DNA of 64,000 bases. It comes from Streptomyces griseoluteus. Its GTDB lineage: Bacteria > Actinomycetota > Actinomycetes > Streptomycetales > Streptomycetaceae. The position numbers and the translations under genes were made by a program. Location of the stretch: the NCBI GenBank assembly GCA_000717735.1, contig JOBE01000031.1, positions 1-64,000 on the forward strand, written 5' to 3'. Of this stretch, positions 48,826-58,229 are shown in pieces. The notes below the pieces were generated by a model. It was not told the origin of the DNA, ran no database searches, and worked only from the letters and a program-made list of their open reading frames with translations. Numbering within the stretch: the first letter of the stretch is position 1; each line of letters begins with the position of its first letter.

Positions 48826-50565
48826 ATGAGTTTTCCCCTGCCCGACAGTGTCGATGCCCTCAAGGCCACGATCGGCCGCGAGGTCTCCGCACTGCGCGCC
48901 GCCGTACGGCGCAGTTCCGAGCACCCCCTCGAAGGGCCGGCCGGCACAGACCTGGCCTCACCGTTGCAGTCCCTCTCCGTGGTCACACCTCCCTCGGACA
49001 CCGACGGAGCGCCGCCGTGCCTGTGCCGCAGCCACGAACCCGGCAGTAGCGGAGTGTGCTCGCTGCTCACCGCGATCCCCGCCTCGGCCGTCCTGCTCGA
49101 ACCGGTGCGCGACGACGCCGGCACCCTGCTGGACTTCCAGATCGTGGCCGGCAACCGGGTCCGGTCAGCGCACTGGCTGGAAGCCCCCCACCAGCAGGTC
49201 GGCCAGCGGTTCATGGAAGCGCGGCCGGGCGCGGCTTCCTCGGGTCTGCTGGCCGCACTGGCGGACGTCATGGACACCGGCGTGCCCCTGGAGCGGCGGG
49301 TGACGGACTACACCGAACAACGCCTGGGCCGGATCCACCGCGTTCCGCTGCTGTACTCCGCGGCCCCCTGCGCCGGACAGGTACTGGCCACGTGGCAACC
49401 CGTACAGAGCCAGGCCGAACTCCTCACCGTCGACGCCCAGTTCCTGGCATCGATGGGATGGGGAAACTGGGACCTGCTGTCGGGCAAGATCACCTGGTCG
49501 GAAGGACTGTGCCGGATCTTCCACGCCGACGTCCGCATGCCATGGACGCTCGAGCAACTGTGCGACGCGCTGCTGCCCGACGACCTGGCAGCACTCGCCG
49601 AGTTCCTCACCTCCGTACTCGCGGGCGAGGAACCCGCCTGGACACGCATCCGGTTCGTCATCCTCGGCGAGCTCCGCACCCTCGACCTCCTGGGACGACC
49701 GGTCACCGGAACGGACGGCAGAGCCTGGGCCCTCAACCTCGTCGCCCGCGACCTCACCCCCCAGATCCGCAGCCGACGCCGACTGGCGGAGACCGAACGG
49801 GAGACGGACCTCCTACGACGCCGGACCGAAGCCGAGCGGAAGGTCGCGGACGCCCTGCGCGAAGCACTCCTGCCCACCCACTCCGAAGCGCTCGCCGCGG
49901 CCGGACTGACCGTCGCGGCTTCTTACCGCCCCGCCGAGCCCGACGCCGCGGTCGGCGGCGACTGGTACAAGTGCCGCCTCCTGCCCGACGGCCGCGTACT
50001 CATCGCCATCGGCGACGCCTCCGGACACGGCCTCGACGCCGTCGCCCGCATGGCACAACAGCGCCACGCCCTCGCGGGCCTCGCGCAGACCGGTGCGACC
50101 GCCGGCGAGATCACCACATGGCTCAACGAACTCGTATGCAGCGACCCGGCAGGACACACCGCCACCGTCGTCGCCGGCCACCTCGACCGCGACAGAGTCC
50201 TGCGGTGGACCAACGCCGGGCACCCCCCGCCTCTCCTCCTGCGCCACGGAGACGCCCGACCGCTCCAGACACCACAGCCGGACCCCCTGCTCGGTGCCGT
50301 CCCCGGCTACACCTACACGACCACCACGACCCCCCTCCAGCCGGACGATCTCCTCGTCCTCTACACCGACGGCATGGTCGAACGCCGCGACGAAGACATC
50401 ACCCAAGGGATCAACCGGCTCACCCACGCCATCACCACATCCCGCACCCATCAACCCGACCGACTCATCAGCACCCTCCTCGCCACACCCCCCGCCCCGC
50501 CCCACCACGACACCGACGACCCCCACACCGACGACACCTGCATCCTCGCCATTCACATCCGATGA
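48826..50565 (+). CDS. PAS-containing SpoIIE-type PP2C serine phosphatase
   Basis: 579 aa. The second ATG of an ATGATG pair is used because GGAGG is six bases upstream of it. The N-terminal about 190 residues look like a degenerate sensory domain. Residues about 200-320 form a PAS-like domain (WGNWDLLSGKITWSEGLCRIF), followed by a helical linker and the phosphatase domain: VGGDWYK near 376, IGDASGHG near 396, NAGHPPPLLL, YTDGMVE near 513 and the closing DDTCILAIHIR. It likely dephosphorylates an anti-anti-sigma factor in a partner-switch pathway; no such partner lies nearby. In the first metal motif the usual final Asp (GGDWYD) is Lys. Confidence 0.93.
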   Translation: MSFPLPDSVDALKATIGREVSALRAAVRRSSEHPLEGPAGTDLASPLQSLSVVTPPSDTDGAPPCLCRSHEPGSSGVCSLLTAIPASAVLLEPVRDDAGTLLDFQIVAGNRVRSAHWLEAPHQQVGQRFMEARPGAASSGLLAALADVMDTGVPLERRVTDYTEQRLGRIHRVPLLYSAAPCAGQVLATWQPVQSQAELLTVDAQFLASMGWGNWDLLSGKITWSEGLCRIFHADVRMPWTLEQLCDALLPDDLAALAEFLTSVLAGEEPAWTRIRFVILGELRTLDLLGRPVTGTDGRAWALNLVARDLTPQIRSRRRLAETERETDLLRRRTEAERKVADALREALLPTHSEALAAAGLTVAASYRPAEPDAAVGGDWYKCRLLPDGRVLIAIGDASGHGLDAVARMAQQRHALAGLAQTGATAGEITTWLNELVCSDPAGHTATVVAGHLDRDRVLRWTNAGHPPPLLLRHGDARPLQTPQPDPLLGAVPGYTYTTTTTPLQPDDLLVLYTDGMVERRDEDITQGINRLTHAITTSRTHQPDRLISTLLATPPAPPHHDTDDPHTDDTCILAIHIR

Positions 50566-50626
50566 CACAACCACTGACACATCCACTTCTCCATGAAGGA
50601 TCAGGTATTGCGCCAGACCCCCCGAA

Positions 50627-50641
50627 TGAAAATGATTGTCA
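50627..50641 (+). promoter_or_regulatory. Zur/Fur-like box upstream of the ABC importer operon
   Basis: TGAAAATGATTGTCA is a near-perfect dyad that differs by one base from the Streptomyces Zur consensus TGAAAATGATTTTCA as I know it. It lies about 55 bases before the substrate-binding protein start, in an AT-rich pocket, where a repressor would block transcription. It is the only such box I noticed in the window. Confidence 0.7.
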
Positions 50642-50695
50642 TAATGTTAAGGTCGTTGCCTCGTCAACCTTCCCCCTTCCCTCACGAGGCCTTCC

Positions 50696-52222
50696 TTGTC
50701 CATGCCCGAAAACCCCCGCCCTCCCCGCCGCCCGCTCCGGCGGCTCCGGCTGCTCTCCCTTCTCGTCACCGGGGCAGCCGCCACCCTGATCACCGGATGC
50801 TTCTCCGGCAGTGGGACCTCCGCGCAGGGGGACGGCGGCGGGCGGCTGCGTCTGGCGATGATGCAGCCGCCGCGGTCGGGGCTCTCGCCCCTGTCGGACG
50901 ACGCCTTCAAGCTGTCGCGCTGGTCCACCGCGGAGACGCTCGTCAAGCTCGACCGGGACGGCGACGCCCGCCCCGCGCTCGCCACCGGGTGGAGGCAGAA
51001 CGGGCGGACATGGACGTTCACCCTCCGGCAGGGCGTGACCTTCCACGACGGCACGGCCCTCACCGCACACTCCGCCGTGACGTCGCTGACCACCGCCGCC
51101 GGTGCCTCCCCCAAGCCCCGCATCCTCGACGGCGTCGACCTGACGGCCAGGGCCACCGGGTCCCACACGCTCACCGTCACCACCGCCGGACCCGACCCCC
51201 TCCTGCCGCACCGGCTCAGCTCGCCGCAGCTGTCGATCCTCGCCGCCAAGGCGTACCGCGGGAAGACCGTCAGCCCGGTCGGCGCCGGCACCGGCCCGTT
51301 CGAGATCGTCGCCGTCAACGGCGTCGCCTCGGCGCGACTCGACCGCTACGACCAGTACTGGGGCGGCAAGGCCAAGGCCTCCGGCATCGACGTGAGGTTC
51401 GTACCCGACGGCACCGCGCGAGCCGCCGCCCTGCGCAGCGGCGAGGCCGACATCGTCGAGGCCGTACCGGTCTCGCAGGCCGGCCTCATGGACCGGAAAC
51501 TGATCACCGAGGTACCGATGCCGCGTACCAACACCCTTTACCTCAACACCCGTTCCGGCCCCTTCAAGGACGCGGGCCTGCGCGCCGCGGCCCGCGAGGC
51601 CGTCGACGCCGAGCAGATCGTCACAGGCGTCTACGAGGGCAGGGCCGACGTCGCCCGAGGGCTGCTGGGCCCCGCACTGCCCTGGGCCCCCGCACTGCGC
51701 GGCGCCCCCGAGCGCGCCGCGGCCACCGCCCCCCGCGGAGACCGGATCACCATCGGCACCTTCACCGACCGGGCCGAACTGCCGGAGGTGGCACAGGTGT
51801 TGCAGCAGCAGCTCCAGGCCGCCGGCTTCCAGGTCACCCTCGACATCCGCGAGTACGCCCACATCGAGGCCGACGCCCTTGCGGGCAAGTTCGACGCGTT
51901 CATCCTGTCGCGCGCCACGGTCCTGGACTCCGGCGATCCCGCCGCCTACCTCTTCAGCGACTTCGCCACCGGCGGCTCCTTCAACATCTCCCAGCTCGCC
52001 GACCCGGCCGTCGACCGCGCCCTGAACACCGCCGCCCAGACCCCGGCCGGCGACGCCCGGCGACGCGGCATCATGAACGCCGAGGCCGCCGTACTCTCCA
52101 CCGACGCCGCCATTCCCCTGCTCCACGAACGCGTCATCCAGGGCGACGCCGCGAACGTCACCGGCGCCGCGCACGACCCCCGCGAACGCGAACTCATCAC
52201 GCTCGACACCTTCGCCAGGTGA
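50696..52222 (+). CDS. Nickel/peptide-type (family 5) substrate-binding lipoprotein
   Basis: 508 aa. The TTG at 50696 follows GAGG by six bases; the ATG two codons later is an alternative. There is a twin-Arg-like n-region, a hydrophobic core and lipobox ITGC near residue 35. The mature part has the family-5 pattern: WRQNGRTWTFTLRQGVTFHDGTALTAHSAV, VGAGTGPFEI, LYLNTRSGPFKDAGLRAAAREAVD and FDAFILSRATVLDSGDPAAYLFSDF. It is anchored outside the membrane and delivers ligand to the permease that starts in its own stop codon. Family 5 proteins carry peptides, nickel or opine-type metallophores. The Zur-like box upstream argues for a metal or metal-chelate (inference). Confidence 0.92.
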   Translation: MSMPENPRPPRRPLRRLRLLSLLVTGAAATLITGCFSGSGTSAQGDGGGRLRLAMMQPPRSGLSPLSDDAFKLSRWSTAETLVKLDRDGDARPALATGWRQNGRTWTFTLRQGVTFHDGTALTAHSAVTSLTTAAGASPKPRILDGVDLTARATGSHTLTVTTAGPDPLLPHRLSSPQLSILAAKAYRGKTVSPVGAGTGPFEIVAVNGVASARLDRYDQYWGGKAKASGIDVRFVPDGTARAAALRSGEADIVEAVPVSQAGLMDRKLITEVPMPRTNTLYLNTRSGPFKDAGLRAAAREAVDAEQIVTGVYEGRADVARGLLGPALPWAPALRGAPERAAATAPRGDRITIGTFTDRAELPEVAQVLQQQLQAAGFQVTLDIREYAHIEADALAGKFDAFILSRATVLDSGDPAAYLFSDFATGGSFNISQLADPAVDRALNTAAQTPAGDARRRGIMNAEAAVLSTDAAIPLLHERVIQGDAANVTGAAHDPRERELITLDTFAR

Positions 52223-53943
52223 GGACCACCGCCGCGCGGGCCGCCGCGCTCACCGCCGTACTCGCGCTCACCGGTCTGCTGCCATGGCTGTCCGGCACCG
52301 ATCCCGCCCTGAGCCTTTTGCGGGCACGATCCGCCGAACAGGAGCCCACTCCCGAAGCGCTGGCCGCCATCCGCACCGACCTCGGACTCGACACCGGCCC
52401 CGTCGCCCTCCTCGGCCGGTGGGCCGCCGGACTGCTCCACGGCGACCTGGGCGTCTCATGGGTGTCGGGCACCGAGGTCCTGCCCGCCGTCCTCGCCGGC
52501 CTGCGGGTATCACTCACCCTGATGGGCGCCGCCGCCGCGGTGGCACTCCTGACCGGCGCCACCCTGGCCGCACCCGCAGCCCTCCGGGGCCGCGCGGGCA
52601 CCGGAACAGCGGCCGCCGTACTCGCCGCCCTTCCCGAATTCCTGCTCGCCCTCCTCCTGCTGATCTCGGCCGGAGTGTGGCTCGGCTGGCTCCCCACCTC
52701 CGGCTGGACCGGCCCCGCCCACCTCGTCCTGCCCGCCCTCGCCCTCGGCATCCCGGCCGGCGCGCTCCTCGGCCGGCTCGTCGCCGAAGCGCTGCCCGCC
52801 GTACTCGAGGAACGGTGGGTGGAACTCTGGCGCGGCGCCGGCACCAGCCGCCGGTACGTCACCACGGCAGCCCTCCGGCGCGCGCTGCCCCCGCTGATAC
52901 CGCAGTTCGCCATGGTCGCCGTCGGCCTCACAGGCGGCGCCGTCGCCGTCGAGACGGTGTTCGCCGTCCCGGGACTCGGCCGTACCGTGCTCGGCGCGGC
53001 CAAATCCCAGGACCTGCCCCTGCTCCAGGGCGCCGTCCTCGCCCTGCTCATGCTCGGGCTCCTCGCCGGCGCCGTCGGAGCCGCCGTACGCCGCCGTCTC
53101 CTCGGCCCCGCGCTGCGCGACGCGAGCCTGACCCTGCCCACCGCCCGCCCCACCCCCGTCCCCCCTGCCGTACCCCTCGCACTCGGCGCCGTGCTCCTCG
53201 CCACGATCGGCTGGGGCCTGCTGCGCGAGCCCTACGCCATCCACACCACCGCCAGGCTCGCCGCCCCGTCCGCCGCGCACCCGCTCGGCACCGACGCGCT
53301 CGGCCGCGACGTACTCGCCCGGCTCGGGCACGGCGCGGTTCCCACGATCGGCACCGCGGCCGCCGTATGCCTCCTCGCGTGCCTGATCGGACTCCTCCTC
53401 GGCTTCCTGCCCGACACCGCCACCGGATTCGCCGACGTCACCAACGCCCTGCCCCCGGTCGTCGCGGGCATCGTGGTCGCCGCCGTCACCGGACCCGGCA
53501 CCGGCGCCGCCGCCCTCGCCGTCACCCTCACCGCCTGGCCGCCCCTCGCCTCCCATGCCGCCGCGCTCACCCAGGAAGTACGGGCCTCCGCCTTCCTCAC
53601 GGCCCAACGCGCCATGGGCGCCAGTCCCCTGTGGATCCTCAGCCGCCACGTACTGCCGGCGGTCGCGGGACCCGTCGCCCGCCACGCCGTCCTGCGACTG
53701 CCCGGAACCGCCCTCGCCCTGGCCTCCCTCGGATTCCTCGGCCTCGGAGCCCAGCCGCCGACCCCCGAATGGGGCCTCCTCCTCAACGAGTCCGCCGACT
53801 ACGCGGAACGCGCTCCCGTAGCCGCCCTCGCACCGGCGGCCGCGCTCGCCCTCCTCGCCGCACTCGCCGTCACCCTCGCCGCCACGACGACACGCCGCCG
53901 CACCACGACCTCGCAGCGAAAGGCCCTCTCCCTTGCCCGCTGA
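52219..53943 (+). CDS. Fused double ABC permease (DppB-DppC/NikB-NikC type)
   Basis: 574 aa from a GTG overlapping the stop of the binding-protein gene (GTGA). Residues about 1-285 resemble DppB/NikB, with the cytoplasmic loop EERWVELWRGAGTSRRYVTTAALRRALPPLIPQ. Residues about 300-574 resemble DppC/NikC, with HPLGTDALGRDVLARLGHG and the loop LTAQRAMGASPLWILSRHVLPAVAGPV. Normally these are two genes of about 300 aa each. Here they form one polypeptide with about twelve membrane spans and both ATPase-contacting loops preserved, so the fusion is probably functional. Confidence 0.93.
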   Translation: MRTTAARAAALTAVLALTGLLPWLSGTDPALSLLRARSAEQEPTPEALAAIRTDLGLDTGPVALLGRWAAGLLHGDLGVSWVSGTEVLPAVLAGLRVSLTLMGAAAAVALLTGATLAAPAALRGRAGTGTAAAVLAALPEFLLALLLLISAGVWLGWLPTSGWTGPAHLVLPALALGIPAGALLGRLVAEALPAVLEERWVELWRGAGTSRRYVTTAALRRALPPLIPQFAMVAVGLTGGAVAVETVFAVPGLGRTVLGAAKSQDLPLLQGAVLALLMLGLLAGAVGAAVRRRLLGPALRDASLTLPTARPTPVPPAVPLALGAVLLATIGWGLLREPYAIHTTARLAAPSAAHPLGTDALGRDVLARLGHGAVPTIGTAAAVCLLACLIGLLLGFLPDTATGFADVTNALPPVVAGIVVAAVTGPGTGAAALAVTLTAWPPLASHAAALTQEVRASAFLTAQRAMGASPLWILSRHVLPAVAGPVARHAVLRLPGTALALASLGFLGLGAQPPTPEWGLLLNESADYAERAPVAALAPAAALALLAALAVTLAATTTRRRTTTSQRKALSLAR

Positions 53944-54949
53944 CAGCCGTAGCCCCGACCCTTCCCGCCCCCCGCGCGCGCAGACTCGCCACCCGGTCGA
54001 CCGGGAGCTTCTTCCCTCGGAGGCTCTTCTTTCGGTCCGCGGGCTGCGCGTCCGCTTCGGCGGCGTCGACGTGGTCCGCGGCGTCTCCTTCGACGTCCAC
54101 ACCGGCGAAGTCCTCGCCCTGACCGGCGAGTCGGGAGCCGGCAAGTCCCTGACCGCCCGCGCCCTGCTCGGCATGCTCCCGCGCGAGGCCACCACCGACG
54201 GCACCGTGCTCCTGCACGGCACCCCCGTGACACCGGCCGACCGGGGTCGCCGCATCGCGATGGTTCCCCAGGACGCGCTCTCCGCCCTCTCCCCCGTCCA
54301 CCCCGTGGGCGAACAGATCGCGCTGGCCCTCCGTTCGATCCAGGGCCTGACCCGTAAGGACGCCCGCAGTCGTGCACAGCGGGCACTGGCAGAAGTCGGC
54401 ATCACCGCCGCCGCGTCCCGCGCCCACCCCCACGAGCTCTCAGGCGGAATGCGGCAACGAGCCGTGATCGCGCTCGCGACCGTGAACACCCCCGACCTCC
54501 TCATCGCCGACGAACCGACCACCTCGCTCGACCCCACCACGCAGGACGCGGTCCTCACCCTGCTGCGCGAACGCTGCACAGCCACAGGGGCCTCCCTGCT
54601 CCTGGTCACCCATGCCCTCGACACCACGCGCAGCCACGCCGACCACATCGCGGTGATGTACGCAGGAACCATCACCGAATACGGGCCGACGGACCACGTC
54701 CTGAACCGCCCCCTGAGCCCGTACACCACGGCGCTTCTCGCCTCGCTCCCCACAGCCGACACCCCTCCCCGCACCCGGCTGCCCACCCTCCCCGGCAAGC
54801 CGCCCACCCCCGGCGAAACGACAGCAGGCTGCGCCTTCGCCCCCCGCTGTCCTCATGCGACCGACCTCTGCCACACACAGCACCCTGAGCCGCGCGCCCT
54901 CGACCAACGGATCGTCACCTGCCACCACGCCGCCCTGGAGCCGCGATGA
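53933..54949 (+). CDS. ABC transporter ATP-binding protein (DppD/NikD type)
   Basis: 338 aa from a TTG that overlaps the permease end by 11 bases and follows AAAGG. Walker A GESGAGKS near 64, signature LSGGMRQR near 169, Walker B LLIADEPTT near 189, then the C-terminal oligopeptide-transporter extension with CAFAPRCPHATDLC (Cys-rich, usual for DppD). It is cytoplasmic and pairs with the next gene to power the importer. Confidence 0.94.
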   Translation: MPADSRSPDPSRPPRAQTRHPVDRELLPSEALLSVRGLRVRFGGVDVVRGVSFDVHTGEVLALTGESGAGKSLTARALLGMLPREATTDGTVLLHGTPVTPADRGRRIAMVPQDALSALSPVHPVGEQIALALRSIQGLTRKDARSRAQRALAEVGITAAASRAHPHELSGGMRQRAVIALATVNTPDLLIADEPTTSLDPTTQDAVLTLLRERCTATGASLLLVTHALDTTRSHADHIAVMYAGTITEYGPTDHVLNRPLSPYTTALLASLPTADTPPRTRLPTLPGKPPTPGETTAGCAFAPRCPHATDLCHTQHPEPRALDQRIVTCHHAALEPR

Positions 54950-55746
54950 ACCCGCCAGTCCCGGCCCAACCGCTGACCGTCGCGGGCTCCCCTGGTTCCG
55001 ACACCAGCTCCCCCGCGCGACCGGCGCCCATCGGGAAGCCCCTGGCTCCCGCACATGCGGCGTCGGCTGCGCCGCAGCCACTGCTCAGCGTCCGTGACCT
55101 GGTCGTGCGCTACGGGTCCACCACCGCGGTCGACGGCGTCTCCTTCGACATCCACGCCGGCGAAACCGTCGGACTCGTGGGCCCGTCAGGCTGCGGAAAA
55201 TCCTCCACGGCCGCCGCCATCCTCCAGCTGCACCGCCCCCACAGCGGGGAAGTCCGGTTCGACGACGTCGACCTCACGGCACTCAGTGAGCGCCAACTGC
55301 GCCCCATACGGCCGCGGTTGCAGCCCGTCTTCCAGGACCCGTACGGCTCCCTCAGCCCACGCCGCCGCATCCAGGACCAGATCGCCGAACCACTACGCGT
55401 GCACGGCCGCTGGTCCCACCCCGCAGGCCCCCGGCGGGTCGCCGAACTCCTCGACATGACCGGCCTGAACCCAGCCCTCGGCAGCCGATTCCCCCACGAG
55501 CTGTCCGGCGGGCAGTGCCAGCGGGCGGGTATCGCCCGCGCGCTGGCCAACACACCTCAACTACTCATCCTCGACGAACCGATATCGGCCCTGGACGCCT
55601 CCCTGCGCGCGGGCATCCTCAACCTCCTCCTGGACCTCCAGGACAGCCTCGGTCTCAGCTACCTCTTCATCTCCCACGACCTCACCGCAGTCCGGCACCT
55701 CAGTAACCGGACGCTCACCATGCACGACGGGCGGATCGACGGATGA
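54946..55746 (+). CDS. ABC transporter ATP-binding protein (DppF/NikE type)
   Basis: 266 aa from an ATG overlapping the previous stop (ATGA). A Pro/Ala-rich N-terminal 45 residues precede the ATPase core: Walker A GPSGCGKS near 79, FQDPYGSLSPRRRI, signature LSGGQCQR near 185, Walker B LLILDEP near 206. It ends at HDGRIDG and lacks the C-terminal extension (about 50 residues) common in DppF. That could be natural, since NikE-like forms are short. It is the last gene of the operon. Confidence 0.93.
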   Translation: MNPPVPAQPLTVAGSPGSDTSSPARPAPIGKPLAPAHAASAAPQPLLSVRDLVVRYGSTTAVDGVSFDIHAGETVGLVGPSGCGKSSTAAAILQLHRPHSGEVRFDDVDLTALSERQLRPIRPRLQPVFQDPYGSLSPRRRIQDQIAEPLRVHGRWSHPAGPRRVAELLDMTGLNPALGSRFPHELSGGQCQRAGIARALANTPQLLILDEPISALDASLRAGILNLLLDLQDSLGLSYLFISHDLTAVRHLSNRTLTMHDGRIDG

Positions 55747-55774
55747 CTTCGTAGGGGTGCTCAGGCCAGGCGGT

Positions 55775-56580
55775 TCAGTGGAAGGCGGCGGCGTTCTCCG
55801 AGTCCACTGCCGGAACAGGCGGGCCGGGGCTCCGGTGAGCTGTGAGACCGTGTCCCGCACCGCCCGCAGCTCGTCGTTGACGTCGCCGCCCGTGACGTCG
55901 AGCACCGCGTCCGCGGCCTCGTCCCCGAAGATCGCGGCCATCTGCGCGTGGGCCTGTTGGCGGCTGATCTCGGCGAAGGACACCTCCCGGCCCACGGCTG
56001 CCGCGATGGCCTCGACCTGCTGCCGGGCGGTCACCGGCTCGGGACCGGTCAAGGCGTACGTGCGTCCCTGGCGGCCGGGCCCTGTCAGCGCCACCCGTGC
56101 CACCGAGGCGATGTCCGCAGGGTGGATGGTCGGGAGTGCCGTGTCCGCGTACGGCGCGTGGACGGTTCCGTGCTCACGGATAGAAGCCGCCCACATCAGG
56201 GCGTTCGAAGCGAACTGCGTCGGGCGCAGGATCGTCCAGGCCATACCGCTTTCCTCGAGCAGTTGCTCGACCGCCAGGTTCTCGCCGGCGGGGCCCAAGT
56301 GCGGATGGGTCTGGACGGTGATCGACGACACCAGTACCACGTGCTCCACACCCGCCTGCCGGGCGGCTTCGAGGATGTTGGCGTCCGGGCCCAGACGCGA
56401 CACGAGGAACATGGAACGCACCCCCTCCAGCGCGGCCTTCAACGAAGCCGGATCCGCGAAGTCGCCCTCCGCGACCTCTACCCCTTCGGGGAAGGTCGCC
56501 TGCACGGCATCACGGGTGAGCCCTCTCAGCGGCCCGGCGCCGTGCGCGTCACCCGGATCGTTGCCGGGTTGACGAGTTGG
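55775..56580 (-). pseudogene. NmrA-like NAD(P)-binding oxidoreductase, decayed
   Basis: The body is clear: FPEGVEVAEGDFADPASLKAALEGV, HVVLVSSITVQTHPHLGPAGENLAVEQLLEESGMAWTILRPTQFASNAL, HPADIASVARVAL and YALTGPEPVTARQQVEAIA. The start is damaged: NPATIRVT (normally ...ATILVTGATGNVGR...) runs directly into TAPGR and RGLTRD in another frame, so the glycine-rich nucleotide loop is lost. At the end, after RLFRQW, one base is missing; the restored frame would finish ENAAAFH and stop at 55775. The two lesions make it non-functional. It lies tail to tail with the ABC operon. Confidence 0.75.
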
Positions 56581-56681
56581 GCTGCGCCGGACAGCGCTTC
56601 AGGGGGAGTTGGCGCTCCTGATCGATTGTCAGTGGTGGGTGAGACGGTAGGAGCATCGATTCGGAAAGAGGGGGAGTCGCC

Positions 56682-57722
56682 TTGTCCGTGACCCAGAACT
56701 ACATCAACCACGTCGCTCTCGTGCTGGACGCCAGTTCGTCCATGTCGCGGCTGAGCAGCAAGGTCGTCGAAGTCGCCGACCAGCAGATCGCCTACCTCGC
56801 CCGCCGGTCCAGGGAGCTGGACCAGGAGACCCGCGTCACGGTGTACGTGTTCGCGGACAAGGTCCAGTGCGTCATCTACGACAAGGACGTGCTGCGGATG
56901 CCGTCCCTGAAGCAGCTGTACCGGGTCGGTGGGATGACGGCCCTGCTGGCGGCCGCGCTGAAGTCGCAGGGGGAGCTGGCGCAGACGGCCCAGTTGTACG
57001 GCGACCACAGCTTCCTGACGTTCGTGCTCACCGACGGGCAGGAGAACGCGAGCCACCGCTGCCCGGGTGCGCCCTCCAAGGAGCCCCGCGAACTGGTCCA
57101 GGCCGTGGCCGAGATGATCGCGACGCAGCAGGACAACTGGACGCTGGCCGTCCTCGTTCCGGACCAGATGGGCAAGCGCGAGGCCATGCAGTACGGCTTC
57201 CCGAAGGACAACATCGCCATCTGGGACGCCACGAGCACCCAGGGCCTCGAAGAGGCCGGCCAGGTCATCCAGGAGGCCACCGAGAAGTTCATGGTGGGCC
57301 GCACCAAGGGCATCCGGGGGTCCCGGGCCGTGTTCTCCGCGGGTGCGGAGGCGGTCAACAAGGACACCATCAAGGCGGCCGGCCTCACCCCGGTGAACCA
57401 GTCGGACTACCAGCTGATTCCGGTGGCTCGCGACGCGGGCATCCGGGACTGGGTCGTCGAGTCCGGTCACACGTACCGCACCGGTGGCGCCTTCTACCAG
57501 CTGAGCAAGCCGGAGAAGATCCAGGCCCGGAAGCAGATCGCGGTCCTGGAGAAGCAGACCGACCTGGTGTACACCGGTCCCGAGGCACGGGCGCTTCTCG
57601 GTCTGCCGGACGTGGAAGTACGCGTCAAGCCGGACCACAACGACGAGTTCACGATCTTCGTGCAGAGCACCAGCGTCAACCGGAAGCTCGTGTCGAACAC
57701 ACGGCTTCTGCTCATGAACTGA
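56682..57722 (+). CDS. VWA-domain protein
   Basis: 346 aa from a TTG with GGGGAG five bases upstream. It opens directly into a von Willebrand A domain: VALVLDASSSMSRL with the metal-site DxSxS at residues 16-20, VGGMTALLAAAL and FVLTDGQENAS complete the MIDAS. The C-terminal about 140 residues (HTYRTGGAFYQLSKPEKIQARKQIAVLEK) look like an extra all-alpha region. There is no signal or membrane segment, so it is cytoplasmic. Such proteins often work with MoxR or tellurite-type modules, none of which are adjacent. Confidence 0.85.
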   Translation: MSVTQNYINHVALVLDASSSMSRLSSKVVEVADQQIAYLARRSRELDQETRVTVYVFADKVQCVIYDKDVLRMPSLKQLYRVGGMTALLAAALKSQGELAQTAQLYGDHSFLTFVLTDGQENASHRCPGAPSKEPRELVQAVAEMIATQQDNWTLAVLVPDQMGKREAMQYGFPKDNIAIWDATSTQGLEEAGQVIQEATEKFMVGRTKGIRGSRAVFSAGAEAVNKDTIKAAGLTPVNQSDYQLIPVARDAGIRDWVVESGHTYRTGGAFYQLSKPEKIQARKQIAVLEKQTDLVYTGPEARALLGLPDVEVRVKPDHNDEFTIFVQSTSVNRKLVSNTRLLLMN

Positions 57723-57749
57723 CCTGAGCCCACCCGAACCGACCTGGCC

Positions 57750-58082
57750 GGGGACGTCAAGGTAGTAGCCGTGGCTCGGACCGTTGTGGTCGGCGCGCAG
57801 CCGGGCGAGCATCTCGCCGTAGTGGTCGGCGTAGAGGATCCCTTCGACGACAACGTGGTACCCGGCTTCCAGGGCGTAGCGGGCGGTCAGGTCGATCAGG
57901 CCGATGTTCGCCGCGCCCGGCCGGTCACGTTCGCGGAGGGCGATCCTGCGGAGGTTGCCCTGGCCGACGAGAGCCAGGCCGCGGCCGAGCCTGTCGCGGA
58001 TGCCGGCCGCGACGGACGACTTGCCGGAGGCGCTGTTGCCTCGCAGCACGATCAGCCTTGTGTCCCGGGTACCCACCGTCAT
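57750..58082 (-). pseudogene. P-loop kinase gene lacking its 3' part
   Basis: The N-terminal 110 residues look intact: LIVLRGNSASGKSSVAAGIRDRL (Walker A), LALVGQGNLRRIALRERD, NIGLIDLTARYALEAGYHVVVEGILYADHYGEML and HGYYLDVP. Family members continue for another about 70 residues with an Arg-rich lid and end near LLPGVEQVIP. Here the match stops abruptly at 57750 and the frame then runs antisense through the VWA gene. It is probably broken by a deletion or rearrangement at that point. Confidence 0.65.
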
Positions 58083-58229
58083 CCTCGCGAGGCTACCGGC
58101 GCGCGGCCGGAACCACCACGTCCTCACTCACGTAAAGGAGTCGTGACACTACTCTTCGCTCATGGGCAGGAGGCATCGTGCCGAGGTGGGCCCATCGAAT
58201 CGTCTTGAACACGTTTCCCTGGAGTCCCC

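Noticed and set aside
58136..58207. Mini-ORF with AAAGGAG before the GH89 gene
   Set aside because: Only about 21 codons, no resemblance and no overlap with the next start; it is probably chance.
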